A stretch of DNA of 64,000 nt, taken from contig JAMSLZ010000011.1 of assembly GCA_026027325.1 (NCBI GenBank), forward strand, positions 930,001-994,000, given 5' to 3'. The stretch comes from Actinomucor elegans. Its lineage: Eukaryota > Mucoromycota > Mucoromycetes > Mucorales > Mucoraceae. A model generated the notes under the pieces. It worked only from the letters and a program-made list of their open reading frames with translations, had not been told where the DNA came from and searched no databases. Position 1 is the stretch's first letter. Each line of letters begins with the position of its first letter. A program made the position numbers and the translations under genes. Shown piece after piece: positions 34,559 to 47,458 of the stretch.

Positions 34559-35899
34559 ATGTCGGTCTCAGCCATGTCTTCACCTGCTTCAGAACAGGCT
34601 CCCAGCGCTCCTCCTCAGGTAATGACCAAAACCTTGACTGATTGAGCGCGCACTCATCTCCCTTCATAGACCATCTTGAATAGCTACGTTGGCTTCGATA
34701 CTATTACACAGCAAATTGAAAAGAAGTTATTAAAGAAGGGCTTTCAATTCAATGTCATGGTTGTTGGTAAAATAAGCATATAATGAAAGAATAGAGCTTG
34801 AAACCAATAATCTATTGATATTATAGGCCAATCTGGTCTGGGCAAATCAACGCTTGTGAACACAATCTTTGCATCACATTTGATCGAAAGCAAAGGAAGA
34901 CTTGAGGCTTCAGAATCTACGCGTCAAACTACTGAGATTGAGTCTGTTGCTCATAGTAAGTTCTTCTAGACAAATGAAGAAAAAAGAAGTGGAATGATTT
35001 GACGCTATTCATCTATAGCTATCGTCGAAAATGGTGTTCGTTTAAGACTCAACATTGTTGATACTCCTGGTTACGGTGATCAAGTTAACAATGATAACTG
35101 GTAACGAAGCAAGTGTTGATTTATATTGGATAAAAATTAATTTGTATTATCAGCTGGGAACCTATCATCAAGTACATTAAAGATCAGCACTCAGCTTATC
35201 TTCGTAAGGAATTGACAGCTAGACGTGAACGCTATATCGTCGATACTCGTGTTCACTGCTGTTTATTCTTTATTACACCTTCTGGTCACTCGTAAGTGCA
35301 TATACTTGATCATTTATGATATTGATTTTGACAAACCTCGCTTATAGCCTCAAGCCCATTGATGTTGTAGTGCTCAAGAAGCTCTCAGAAGTAGTAAACG
35401 TAGTTCCTGTCATTGCCAAATCTGATTCACTCACAATAGAAGAACGTGATGCTTTCAAGCAAAGAGTAAGACTTAGATCCTGCACTATTGAGAACGAAAC
35501 TAACCTTAACATATATATTTATAGATCAAGGCCGAACTTCAATTCCACAATATTAGATTATATCCTTATGAAAGCGAAGAAGACGAAGAGCAAGAAAAGG
35601 CATTGAATCAAACGATTTGGGAACTAACTCCATTTGCTATCGTTGGTTCTGAGCGCAATGTAGTGATTGATGGAAAGGCTGTACGTGGAAGAAAGACACG
35701 CTGGGGAGCCATCAATGTCGAGGACCCAGAACATTGTGAATTCATTCATCTTCGTAACTTTTTAACCAGAACTCATTTGCAAGACTTGATTGAAACAACT
35801 GCCATGATTCATTATGAGACGTTCCGTGCCAAGCAGCTAATGGCCATCAAAGAGTCTACTCAAATTCAACAAAGACCTGAGCCATCTTTGGCAGAGTAG
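34559..35899 (+). CDS. CDC10: Septin, Cdc10 type
   Basis: GTP-binding cytoskeletal protein of septin filaments at division sites and hyphal tips. Seven exons: 34559-34618, 34670-34766, 34827-34955, 35019-35100, 35154-35291, 35348-35465, 35525-35899; 332 residues. Seen: SYVGFDTITQQIEKKLLKKG, P-loop GQSGLGKST, switch II DTPGYGD, AKSD specificity motif, the septin-unique element (GRKTRWGAINVEDPEHCEF, FLTRTHLQDLIETT). There is no C-terminal coiled coil, the hallmark of the Cdc10 group. The N-terminal extension is a short Ser/Pro-rich stretch before the polybasic-type KKLLKKG. Confidence 0.94.
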
Positions 35900-36794
35900 A
35901 TTTTACCCCAATAGCTTGTAGCAAAAAAAAATATTATCCCCCCACCTTCAATACATCTAATACTCTATTATTATTATTTACTCTATTATACGATATAGTA
36001 TCAATTTTTAATATAAAACTTTCTGGTTTTCGTTATTATCATACAATAAGTCATTTTTGTATTCCGTTGTGCCAGATTTATTGCTGATCCATTGATGGAC
36101 CATGTCGGAGTATTACTAAATGATCATCCACCATTGGGCGCCACTCGTTGAAGTTTACTAGCAACCTGTATAATTCAGCAATGATCAGAAGGAATAGTTT
36201 TGGAGACCGGGAAATATATAGATTGGAACGTGTTCTTTTTGATTGTACCACGTGTAGTAGTAATAAATGAATATGAACATACCCTAAGAGGACACTCCGA
36301 TGATAATGCATTTTTTTTCTCTTTTTGTTTAGAAGAGCATTTTTTATCCTTTTTCTTGATTGCAAAGCAGATACTATTTGCAAGAGAAGTCGTGGTTTCC
36401 TATATTACATATCAAGCACCCACTTTCCAACGGTGCACTTAAGTGACATACATTGCATGATTTCAGCTCTCTGAATTCAACTGCTGTTAATTTTTTAATT
36501 ACAGTCTGGAAAATTGACATGATGCAATATTTAACGCATACGATCTTGGTTGATCTCAATCAAATGTCACATCAGATGAGTAGTCCATGCCCAAAATGAG
36601 TCACTGTATTCACTAACCAGTCTACCTGTCTCGAATACTTTTATTTCATTTGATAATTTTGTATATGTACATATTTTGGAGCGACATCCTTCATTTTGGT
36701 ATCTTATACACAACACGTTTTTTGTTTATTTGAAACAATCAGAACTGGAATATATATATATACATAGAAAGCATTATTATTTACTATGGCGTCT
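35900..36794. other. Intergenic between convergent septin and Zds-like genes
   Basis: AT-rich 3' regions of two genes plus one dispersed repeat copy (36534-36612). No gene recognised; the frames at 36078-36559 lack protein character. Confidence 0.6.
36534..36612 (+). repeat. Dispersed intergenic repeat, single copy
   Basis: GATCTTGGTTGATCTCAATC, then CATCAGATGAGTAGTCCATG and CCCAAAATGAGTCACTG; one of the best-preserved copies. Confidence 0.55.
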
Positions 36795-38475
36795 TTATTG
36801 ACTTGCTGTAACCATGGAAGGGCTATACTGAGTATTCCGAACAGGCTTGTATTTCTTCTTTTTCTTTTCCGTTATCGCAGACGCGTCAGAGGAATGTTGT
36901 TGTAAAGGTGGTGTAGCAGCAGGGGAGGTATGATAGGAACGCAAAGAGTCATATTCGCTATGGTATTGATGACCATAATGATGATAAGCGCCATTACCAG
37001 GACCAGATGGTTCAAATGACTGGTAGATGCTATCATTATAATAAGCCTCTTCTTGTTGGGTTAGATTTGTTTGGTATATGCCGTTATTGTAGTAGGCCTC
37101 TTGTTGGGTTTGATTTTCTTGATGATAATCATACTGCGTCGGTTGGTATTCAAGGAAATGATCGTCTTGTTCTTTCTCTGTAACCGAGAGATACCAAAAC
37201 ATCATGTTGGATATTACAACTTGTTGTCTCAATGGACGACGCGCGTTGCTTAGTTTAACATGCGATAGGCGATATATGGCACGTTCTGTATTAATTGGGT
37301 ATCGAGTATGTACAATTGGTGGCAATGGAGGTGGAGGTGGAGGTGGAGGAGCAGCTTGTTTTTTCTTTAATGAGGAAGGCAAAGGCATGCGTTTAAAAGC
37401 TGACTCTGATTGTTTTTTCTTTAGCGAACTTGGTGGAAGTGAGTTTGAACTGTTGGGCGATGCTGAAGAAGTGGTTAAGCTTTTGGAAGATCCCAATGAG
37501 GTGTTTAAGCTTTTAGAAGATGCTGAATGCGAGAGTTTCTTGATGAATGAAGTAGTTGGAGTATCCTTGGTTTGTTTCTTTGAAAAAAGGCCATTTTTCT
37601 TGGACTTTCGGCTAAACAGGTCCTTGAACCACGATGATTTCTTGGTCTTTTGATAATCCAAAGGTTGATCTGCCGTTTGTGGGCTACTGTAGATCGGTGA
37701 TGTTGCCTCAAAAGCGTGTAGAGAACGGTCCCGCGTTTCAAATTGCTGCATATCCATGGAGTTTGACAGAGGGGCACTTCTCTCTTTTATATATATATCA
37801 TCTTTCGGTCCTCTAGTTTGATTGGGGATGGAGTTGAACGGAGTAGCTGAGCCAAAAGAGTTTGTTGACGATCCTTGCAAGAGCACTTCTTGGCGCCGAA
37901 CCTCTTTGCTGTTGATTTCAGGATTCGCATTTCTTGGCAGTGCTGTTGTATGGCATTAGTATTATAATACAATCCTTTTTCTTGAAGTGTACCTGTTAAT
38001 TCTGGTTTCACAACCAATGTTGGGGTAACTGCCTCATCTTCTTCATCAGTGGTATCACTATCATCTTCTTCGGAGTGATAAGAGACGTTTGACAGTACAG
38101 ATCGTTTTCTTGATACATTGACCTGAGGCTGGTTTGTGTTGGCATGCGTTTTTATCCAATGTTCATATTCGATTGGCGCGATTTGAGGATGTTTGTCTGC
38201 AGGTGCCCTATATAGTCGGTAAACAGATTCTATTATTAGTTTGACGTCCTCAATTAACAAAATAGATATTACCATATGGAACTATCGGATGAAGTAATAT
38301 GATGATTTGCCATCATAATCAAGTCATTGTGTTGTAAATTGTTATTTGAATCTTTCTGTTCACTATAGTGCATGGGATCGTGATAGCTACTATTCAAGTC
38401 ATAATTTATGATTGTTTTAGAAGGCAGTACAAACTGAGCAGCTATACTATGAATGGTTTCTTCGTTGCTAGACAT
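36795..38475 (-). CDS. Zds-family protein (Zds_C domain), PP2A-Cdc55 regulator type
   Basis: Three exons: 38475..38273, 38207..37993, 37942..36795; 521 residues. The 50-nt second intron (GTACAC...ACTAAT...CAACAG) looks coding; reading through it gives a false stop. Seen: KHPQIAPIEYEHWIKTHA (~70-90), acidic patch EEDDSDTTDEEDE, long Ser/Lys-rich disordered middle, a nine-Pro run, then YPINTERAIYRLSHVKL-SNARRPLRQQV-ISNMMFWYLSV (~354-394), the Zds C-terminal domain (PF08632). In yeast Zds1/2 bind Cdc55-PP2A and control Cdc14 release and polarity. The tail is Tyr/Gln-rich with two QQE-YYN-IYQ repeats. Domain assignment is strong; cell-cycle role is by homology. Confidence 0.82.
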
Positions 38476-39362
38476 TTAAAAAGAAAAAACAAAAGGAAAG
38501 AAAGAAAGAGAGATCCAACTGTTCTTATAAGTTAGAAAGAAACTCAGAAAAAAAAAGCTCCACTCCAAATATATAATTACTACTGATTCGCTATTTCAAA
38601 GTGAAATGCAGGGGATACCCGAGTGTCACAAAGTGATTTATATAACATTAAACTATATACATATAATTACTACTATTAAAATAGGAGATTACGAATAGAT
38701 TGTTATTAATACTATTAAAATGACTGTAAATAGAAGATCATTTATATAAGATGGCGTATATGCCGGTGGCTTCTTTCATTTCGCACTAGAACTTGGTCTG
38801 TGCGATAGCCAATCTAGTCTAAACAGCTTTTCAAGACATATTCCACTGAAACAAGTATCTAAAAGCAGCCGAGTTGTTTATGTATTGCCACGATTTATTC
38901 ATTAAAATGTACAGTAACTAGCTGCATGCACAATACAGCTGGAACTGGTAACAATGTAATCTCATTAAAATATATTCAAACATATTAAATCGTGTTGTAC
39001 AGAAAGATGTTTCAACTGACATTTATATCCATCTACACAACCATGGTCTCCACTGCCGCGTTTTCTTACTGGCTTCTCCTAACTGTCTGATTGTTTTGAA
39101 AGATCACACGTTTTTATTCAATATATGGTAGAATGGTTAGCCAAGTATCTAAATCGAAATATTATCCAAAAAAGTACTTTAAACACAATCTTTTTCTGCG
39201 TAACATGTTTCATTCTTTGGATCAATAGTTGTATAGGTCTTTACTTCATATAGAACATCTATATATTTATTTAATATACGTATCAAGATAACACTCGATG
39301 CACAACAATGATAGAAAGACAAGAAAAGGAAGATCTCGTATTTATTAAAATATATAGTAACT
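38476..39362. other. Intergenic, no recognised gene
   Basis: Promoter side of the Zds-like gene and 3' side of the NAPRT gene; purine-rich leader near 38480-38560. Nothing else recognised. Confidence 0.6.
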
Positions 39363-40727
39363 CTAGTTTTCAATACCAAGTTCATGCTTAAAAGCTTGAA
39401 TAGTAGCAGCATCTGCACTATATTTCAGTGAATCATCACTGAGCTTGATAACACGCTTTCCGTTACACTCTCTAAGTTTGATCACAATATTTAAAGCCTT
39501 GCTCTTGACGTTTGGATTAGACAATTTCTGGAAATCATTCGTCAAAGAAGTGCCAATACCGAAACTAGCTTTGATACCAGCCTTCTCAGCACGATCATGA
39601 AGATCAATGGAACGTTGAACATTCAAAGAATCGGAAAAGACAATCGTTTTTGTGCTTGGATCGATACCGATAGACTTGTAGTGCGAAACCATAATATCAA
39701 CAAACTCAAATGCATCTCCAGAGTCTTGACGCACTCCAGTAAATCGACTAGCGAGCTCATAATCAAAATCTTGGAGGAACAAAGGTGTTGTAAAGGTATC
39801 TGTCAAAGCAATACCAAGCGCACCCTTATACACATCATACCATATATCCAATGTCTTGCGATTAGCGTGCTGAACTCCCTCCAATGCAGAAACAGCCATA
39901 AAATACTCATGCGCTAAAGATACATTTAGTCCCCCTCTATTTGCTCCTTTCTTGTAGATCACTTACCCACTGTACCAATAGGGACCACATTGTATTTCAT
40001 GGCAAGATAAACATTACTTGTACCTGCAAGATTACCCTTGGGTGCAACGCCAGCAGCAGCACATTCTTTTTTATATGCTTCATTTGTCTCATGGATGGTC
40101 TTCATGACTAAATCATGCGTCTTAAAATCTCGGCGTCTACGCGTACCAAACTCAGAGAATACGCAACCGTGCTCCACCAAAGTTCTAGCCTTCTTGATGG
40201 CATTCTCTACCTGATTATCGTAATTCCAGTCACGGTCCGTGAAACGGAAATAAGCCTCTGAAATCAGTGCCAACAAAGGAACCTCGTACAGAATGGTTTC
40301 GAGCCATTGACCTGTCACTTCCAATTCAAAATCGCCAGTAGCCTCATCAAAACTGGTCTTGACTTGTTCGCTGGGCTTGAACTCGAACTGGGCCAAATAC
40401 TCGATGTACTCGGGATCCAAATAGCTCAAACGCGACATAAACTCGCGTTCTTGTTCAGTCAGCTTCAAAAAAGCCATATCTGACACAAGCAAGAATCAAT
40501 AGGATTGTACTTTTAACGCATTTACCTTTGCAGTTTTTACCTTTTATTTGCTTCTCGAGCCATTGGACAGCTTCAGCGTTAAGGTGTAGTTCCTTTTCAC
40601 GATTCGTGAACTGATATACTACAGGAATATCTCTTTTATAATGTTTAAAAACGGCATGTTGCATAGTGAACTTGTAAAGATCATTGTCTAATATTGACAT
40701 GAGCGCTTCATGTTGAGGTTGTACCAT
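39363..40727 (-). CDS. NPT1: Nicotinate phosphoribosyltransferase
   Basis: Joins nicotinic acid and PRPP to nicotinate mononucleotide in the NAD salvage pathway. Three exons: 40727..40526, 40479..39967, 39913..39363; 421 residues, the fungal size. Seen: SILDNDLYKFTMQHAV, VYQFTNREKEL, EFGTRRRRDFKTHDLV (active-site His region), LAGTSNVYLAMKY, GTV|AHEYFMAVSALEG restored across the third join, TGVRQDSGD, TIVFSDSLN, and FGIGTSLTND. The start at 40727 was preferred over 40766 because the family begins just before this point. It uses the PRPP made by PRPP synthetase, one family member of which lies at the left of the window. Confidence 0.95.
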
Positions 40728-43051
40728 AATGAATAGGATAGAGAAAGAGTTTTTGCTTGTTTTCACTTTCCAAAGTGCTTTGCGTTTTTATACAAAATAG
40801 TGTGACTGTAAATTCAGGCGATGGTAAATGATAAACCCATGGTATTAATTCCTTAGAAACGCTATCTTGGTTACTGAACGCGTCATCATACTGACAGACT
40901 TGTTTACTGCATCAAGTGTAGGCTACATAACACGATGGTTCTAATATACAACCAAGTAACTGATTTATTCGCATTAATCCATTTTTTTTTTTTTTTGATA
41001 GAAGATTTCTGTTCTTGTAATACTACAAATCCGGCGTACAAGCTTAACCTTTTTTCTATTCTACGTAAAGGGTCATTACATCAAAATGCTTATTTGAATA
41101 TGATACTGTACTCCTACATAATGCATGGAAACCTATATGTTGATATGCAATGCTTTATAGTTGTAATCACATATACAAAATCGGTTATATCAATATTGCT
41201 TACATTACTCCTGCACTGCTCTCTATTTGCTTATTCTGCTCCGGGAACGTACTTTAGTTAATACGGAATAGTACTGCGACGAATATTCTTATTATTGATT
41301 CATAAGCTTCGATTTCATTAGTGGCTGAATTTGAATAGTAAATCCTTCTCTGCTCCATAGAAATCCTAAATGAAAATGTTAAAATCCACAGTTTTAAATT
41401 TAGAGGAATATATACAACATATTATGTATTTTTTTTTTTTTTTTTTTTGCAAGAGCTGCTTACGTTTGCATTTATGTAATTCATAGAGCGTTCTATATAG
41501 ATCCGACTATATATCATTTTAGTCATATATATTAAAGTTCTTATTATTATTTTTTCTAAAACTAGCGTCATTAGAAAGAAGACTAAACATCATACAATGG
41601 TTTTAATTTCCAAGTACAAAATTTCATAGATTCGAATGAAAAGATTATTTGAAAGCAAGAGATTAAAAATTGGCCAAACATACATCCTGAACACGAACGA
41701 TCTCTGTCAATCTTGGTTCAATATCGCATTTCAATAGCAGTTCCTATGTAAATTATCCTGCTGCACCTGATAAAACCTTGCTCGAAGTTTCGATATACGT
41801 AGTAGTATACAAAATATTAATTAGTACAAAAAAAATCTCTTAAATGAAAATACAATACGCTCGATCAACAAGACAATTTTTTTTTGTTAAACGTTCTCAG
41901 TAGATGTATCAACTCATACTATACATAAAATCCTAATCATAAGTGATATTCAACCGTGTCACTATAACTAGGTTATATAAAATACATGCCCTAAGAGCCA
42001 ATCAGCAAATGAAATATATTTATCTATACTTCAACAAAGGTGTGTTTATATCAGATATAGTGGTTCACATTGGACAGGTACTGGTCATCAAATTCGATAC
42101 TAAACTAGGATCGATCAAAGAATATAAAGGTTTTAAAATAAAATAAAACTTCTAGTGTATTCCTTTAAAGACACATGTTTCAATTTCGTTTCTTTTACTG
42201 CGCACGATGATGGCATTTGGAAGTATACCCAATTAATAGTATAGACATCATATATCGATCACTATACAAATGCATTTTTTTTAGAAGCGCGAATATCCCA
42301 GTAAAACACGCTCATCAAGTTCCAAAATCTTTTGACGCAAATCTAGTATAATTATAAACTAACTGATAACCAGAGGAATGACTGTATCAAATCCTAGAAT
42401 GGAGTAAAATAGATGATAATGAATAACTCTCAGTGTGTTAAATCAGTCGGCAATTTTCCTATCTATGCGTCCATTAGGATACATCTCTTGAGAATCAGGG
42501 CATTGGGCGTTTGTGAATATTAGCAGAAGGACCTTCTATGGGCACTTCCTTTTTCCATTACTACATTCAAGAAATTCTAGATTAAAAAACAGAGATAGAA
42601 CTTGTATAGAAGGATCAGTATTAGAGCATATGGCTGTATGCCCAAAAACAAACTAGATTTTAGATGACAGGATATAGGCTCTAAACCTGCTTGGGGCACA
42701 AATGAACCAATTGCTGACATATGTTTCACAGGACCGTAGAAAGGCAAAAACCATCAAGAATACACAGCCTATAAAAGGTAAATCAGATGGAGATTAAATA
42801 AAGCGAGTTTTTTTTTGTTTTGGCCGTGCACTTTGTGGTTCTTCAAGATGTGACTTTGAATCTATATGAAAACTCCCATTATAGGCAAACAAGAAAAGAT
42901 CATCGATGCAGATATGGGCACAGAGATAAAGATCGATTACGTATGCGGGGAAGTTGAAGAAGCCGATATACGTATATATAGGGCTGATGGTTTAAATGAA
43001 AGAATTTCTGTTTTCTTCATAAACATCTTTTGCAATTTTCTAATTACCAAT
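40728..43051. other. Intergenic between divergent NAPRT and homocitrate synthase genes
   Basis: 2.3 kb. T-runs at 40982-40996 and 41429-41448, one dispersed repeat (41690-41748), and a 42600-42760 stretch with broken protein-like sequence (RAYGCMPKNKLDF), possibly a second decayed transposase. The 186 bases before 43052 are open in frame with the homocitrate synthase start. Confidence 0.45.
41690..41748 (+). repeat. Dispersed intergenic repeat, partial copy
   Basis: CAATCTTGGTTCAATATCGC then ATTTCAATAGCAGTTCC; the first half of the family core is clear, the second half faded. Confidence 0.45.
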
Positions 43052-44490
43052 ATGAGCCCTATCAGAGAGAACACTGCTGTCAATGCAGTCAACCATCCTC
43101 GCGAGCCTATCGTCTCACCTTACTCCAGCAAGTATGATCCTTCGTCCAACGTCTCTACTTTTAAGATCATTGATTCTACATTGAGAGGTACTTTAGTTAG
43201 TTATACATATAATGATGCATCTACTAACGTTTGTTTTTTGTTATCTAGAGGGTGAACAATTTGCTAATGCTTTCTTTAATACTGAAAAGAGAATTGGTAT
43301 GTGATATACTCTAAGGCACCTAGTTCAAAACTCATATGTTTTTTTTTATATTAGAAATTGCCAAAGCGCTTGATGCTGTTGGTGTTGATTATATTGAACT
43401 GACTTCACCTGCTGCTTCTGAACAATCATTCAATGACTGTAAGACCATCGCTTCCCTGGGCTTAAAGGCAAAGGTTCTTACTCATATTCGCTGCCACATG
43501 GATGATGCTCGACTTGCGGTCGAAACCGGTGTAGACGGTGTTAATGTCTTTATGGGTACATCTTCTTATCTTCGAGAATTCTCCCATGGCAAGGGCATGG
43601 AATACATCACAAACGCAGCCATTGAAGTCATTACTTTTATTAAAAGCAAAGGCCTCGAAGTACGCTTTTCTACCGAGGACTCCTTTCGTTCTGATTTGGT
43701 CGATTTACTAGCTATTTATCAAACTGTTGACCGTCTTGGTGTTAATCGGGTTGGCATTGCCGATACCGTTGGTTGCGCCAACCCTCGCCAAGTTTATGAT
43801 CTCGTCAAAACTTTACGCAGTGTCGTCAACTGTGATATCGAATGTCATTTCCATGATGATACTGGGTGCGCTATTGCCAATGCATACACTGCTTTAGAAG
43901 CTGGTGCTACTCATATTGATACTTGTATTTTGGGCATTGGTGAACGTAATGGTATCCCTTCGTTAGGCGGTTTCTTGGCTCGCATGTATGTCGCTGATCG
44001 TGATCATGTCCTTAACACATACGATGTAAAAGCTCTACGTGATGCTGAAAACTTGGTTGCTGAAGCCGTCAATATCTCTGTACCTTTTAACAATTATATC
44101 ACCGGTTATTGCGCATTTACACATAAAGCTGGTATCCACGCTAAAGCAATTCTCAACAATCCTTCAACTTATGAAATCCTGAGACCAGAGGACTTTGGTA
44201 TGTCACGCTATGTGAATATTGGCCACCGCTTAACTGGCTGGAACGCTGTCATGAACAGAATAGAGCAATTACGTTTGACAAATATGACCGCTGAAGATGC
44301 AAAGAATGTCACCATGAAAATAAAGCAATTGGCCGATATCAAAGCGCTGAATATGGAGCAAGTCGATGTCTTGTTGCGTAAATATCATACAGCTAAAACA
44401 ACAGATCGTTCTCATATGGTTGTACTTGCGAATCTCTCATCACATGAACAGCTGTTGTCTTCTACTCCATCTGTGGGAATCAAAGCTTAG
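43052..44490 (+). CDS. LYS20: Homocitrate synthase
   Basis: First enzyme of the fungal alpha-aminoadipate lysine pathway, condensing acetyl-CoA with 2-oxoglutarate. Three exons: 43052-43187, 43249-43296, 43355-44490; introns 61 and 58 nt; 439 residues. Seen: [14 protein letters not shown] (metal-binding Asp/Glu and catalytic Arg), [43 protein letters not shown] (metal-binding His pair region), [13 protein letters not shown], and [12 protein letters not shown] near the C-terminal lid. These lids and the RFSTED motif, where lysine feedback mutations fall, are intact. The frame is open 62 codons upstream to an ATG at 42866; the 43052 start fits the family length. Confidence 0.95.
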
Positions 44491-47205
44491 ATAGCAATTC
44501 CATATATCCGACTTCACTTTCATTGTATCTTCCCGATACAGACGATACCAAGATTTATCAAACATATCCCGTTCATTACTCAAAAAAAAACATGCTTTTA
44601 TATATATATAACATTCAATCCCATTGGAAACTTTACATTACATATCATTTCTTTTAAATAAAGGTTCCCATATTTGCAACTATTATAGCCTGCTGTGACT
44701 TTATTGTTTTACCAAGTGACTATTAATGAGATCAAGGTAGTAAGCCCTGATTTTGTAGTGCAAACGAATGACGCAGATACCATCGTCAACAATCTATCTT
44801 TGTCATACTCTCGCTTGCACAAGAAGCAATATGACCATTTACGAAAAGATGTGCGTACTAAAGGATACAGTGATTTTTCAATAGATAATGATGACAGCTA
44901 GTTTTCTCTTAACATTAACTCAAATCAGCTTTGATAATGATAGGCTTAGCTTGAGTTTGGTTGCTAACGGACAAGAGATACCACTAATAACATGTTGTAT
45001 AAATATTCTCATAGCTGTAGCAGTTCATTCTGAGCATACTTACTAATAATCGAATTCAATATTAAGCTAAAGCCGATAGAGAGGCCTATTGACCATCGCT
45101 AAATTTTATAAAAATAATACATCCCATATAACCATCTTTAAAGTATAGTATACACATAGCGTTTCTTTAATCAAATAATAGTAGACTGATCTAAATTAAG
45201 CGTCTTACCCAACAAGTTGTCTATACTCAGAATGAACTGCTACTTCTATTAGAATCCTGAATAAAAATTGCATTTTGGTAATTGATTTTGTCTCATTTTC
45301 ATTCTGTATTGCAAACACATCTTAATACTATGACTCCTATTACGAACAATTATATATAGGTTGGTATTCATTACTGCTTTATTAGTGTTGAATCAAATGC
45401 ATTCATCAATCCAACCATAAATGTGAGCCATCCAATTTTTTTGTCGTACTTGTATCAAGCCTGCTCGATATACTATGTGTATATTATTGATAGCTGAGTT
45501 TCATTCTTGTTAATCAATGTTAAATGTGGCTTTATTATATGTTGTTCAGCTTATTTTGAATGGCTGCTATATATACATTGATCCAGGGGCATTTTAGTTG
45601 CAGCAGAAACGATTAAAGCTTTATCTATCCCAAAGAATCAAACAGCGTGCTTGGTTTGAGTCGGCTGGCAGAACCTCCATGGTGCCAAGAATGAACTCAA
45701 CACAGCAATGAAATATGTGGCTTCGTTAATTCATTTTCTCTAGGTATTTGTATTTCGTTGTTTATTGATTTTCAACATTGCATTTTGTTTTGGAATTTAT
45801 ATAAAAGATGAGTATTGAGCAGCTTAACAGAGCCGATATCAAATTGAAGAGTAATGAAGAGCATGTTACTATTTTGGAACTAAACAATACGTTCATAGTA
45901 AGGTAGGAGGATTCTATTTACGAAAACTAAGTATTCAAACTAGACCAAGATAATGTAGTAAAGCACAAGGAGCCTATGGATAAGAACTCCTTTAACTTTT
46001 TTTTATAAAAAAAATTAATGTAGTGGAACACGGTAAACGGATACTAGCTATTACCTTGCTCATTTACATTCTAACATTTCCTCTGTACGTAGGTAGTCCA
46101 GTTGATATCAATAGTACCCTCTCCAACAATATCTTGTAGACCTTATCTTGATATGGAATTCAAAAGATAACACTGATCGTTATTGTACTGTATGCAAAAA
46201 ATCATTCTGAGCAAAAAACTACTGTCAAAAGCATATACAAGATTACTGTATTAATACAGCCCTATTTTTAAAACCAAGGTTTTCACTAATACCTTAAATG
46301 CACTACTGAAGTAGATGATCCCAACCGCTACTATCAATACTATAACTATCAATTTAGACTGAAACTTAAATACAGATTCCATTCAAGATACATGTAGTAA
46401 ATAGTAAAAAAAAAAAATAACCGCCTACATCCCCTATCAACAAAGAGGACAGTCTAGAGAAAGTTGTTTTGTTTAGTTGTGTTTGTTGAGTGTGATCTTG
46501 GTAAATATCTTATAAAGGATTCATTTGTCCCCGCCACTTAAGATTATCTAAGATTTGCTTGATAATTAGACATAAACACTCATGTGTGTACTTCATCTCA
46601 TCCATATGGTCATCCAGTTTATTCATATTGTTGTAGGCAAACCTGCGGAAGGATTGTTAAATAAAGTTGAAGGGAAATTGGCTTTCACTTTTTCATGTAT
46701 CATGATTAGTGAAACTATATTAGTATATCGTGTGCTATTGATGATCAAAGAAAAGAACACTTATTACATTTTTGCTATCTTGATTATTTCTTTTACCAAC
46801 TTTTGATGAGTGGAAGGATTGGTCAAAAATAGGGTATTTGAATTAGCTTGCTTAAAGCAAGCCTTTAAACTATCACTCTTGATATCCTATATAGCATAGC
46901 TTTTATTTTAAAGAATGTGAATAATATAAAATTTTAGTGGTGATTTAACTTCAACGCCTGTTTGGTATATTTGACAACAACTTGGTGTATTTCAAAGTGA
47001 AATGAGTAATGACTAATATATTGGTTTGTTAGAATCTTGGTGAACCGTGTGGATTTTGTCTGAAGTGGTTAGGTCAATTATACAGTAGTATAGCAAGCTA
47101 ATAAAATAGAAGTTAATAATTCAACAAAAAGCAAGAAAGTTATCAAGAACTTACTTCTTTTTATGTAGATTTTTTTCATGTTTGAGCTTGCTTTTGATTT
47201 GTCGG
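44491..47205. other. Gene-poor spacer with small open frames
   Basis: Contains a plus open frame at 44695-44901 (VTINEIKVVSPDFVVQTND), preceded by an acceptor-like CCAAG, and a short ATG frame at 45808-45906 (MSIEQLNRADIKLKSNEEH) with a TATATAAAAG-like box just before it and a GTAAGG donor at its end. Neither has a partner exon or known family; they may be relics. One dispersed repeat is at 45181-45260. Confidence 0.35.
45181..45260 (+). repeat. Dispersed intergenic repeat, single copy
   Basis: CTATACTCAGAATGAACTGC and CTTCTATTAGAATCC match the second half of the family core. Confidence 0.45.
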
Positions 47206-47212
47206 ATTCAGG

Positions 47213-47458
47213 CATGTAACTATTGTTGATGATACACTAAACCAGGATGAATATATCGATATTTCTGTAAAGAATTTTCATCCTTGGTCCAAAGAAATAG
47301 TATAAAAAATGATATGGGCTTTATATTCCCAAGAGGACAGCGGTCTGTACCATACTGGTAAATATATGAGGTTATTTGAAGAATCACATCAAACCCTTGA
47401 ATTTGAAAATTGGCCCACCCAATATCCCGACTTGAACTGCATCAAGCAAGCTTGGTAG
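47213..47458 (+). pseudogene. Decayed Tc1/mariner-type transposase (C-terminal part)
   Basis: One frame reads VTIVDDTLNQDEYIDISVKN, then an internal TAA at 47282-47312 region, then QEDSGLYHTGKYMRLFEE, LEFENWPTQYPDLNCIKQAW and TAG. The order (short N-terminal strand, QxDxxxxHT, WPxQxPDLNxIxxxW) is that of the DDE domain of Tc1/mariner elements. Changes: QDNA-type motif is QEDS and the PDLNPIENLW-type end is PDLNCIKQAW, so a catalytic acidic residue is missing; with stops, it is dead. Ends of the element were not found. Confidence 0.6.

Noticed and set aside
37204..37653. 149-codon plus-strand frame with a Gly run
   Set aside because: It is the antisense shadow of the Pro-rich part of the Zds-like gene.
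37787..38000. Frameshift in the Zds-like gene
   Set aside because: A 50-nt intron with donor, branch site and acceptor restores frame exactly and removes the need for a frameshift.
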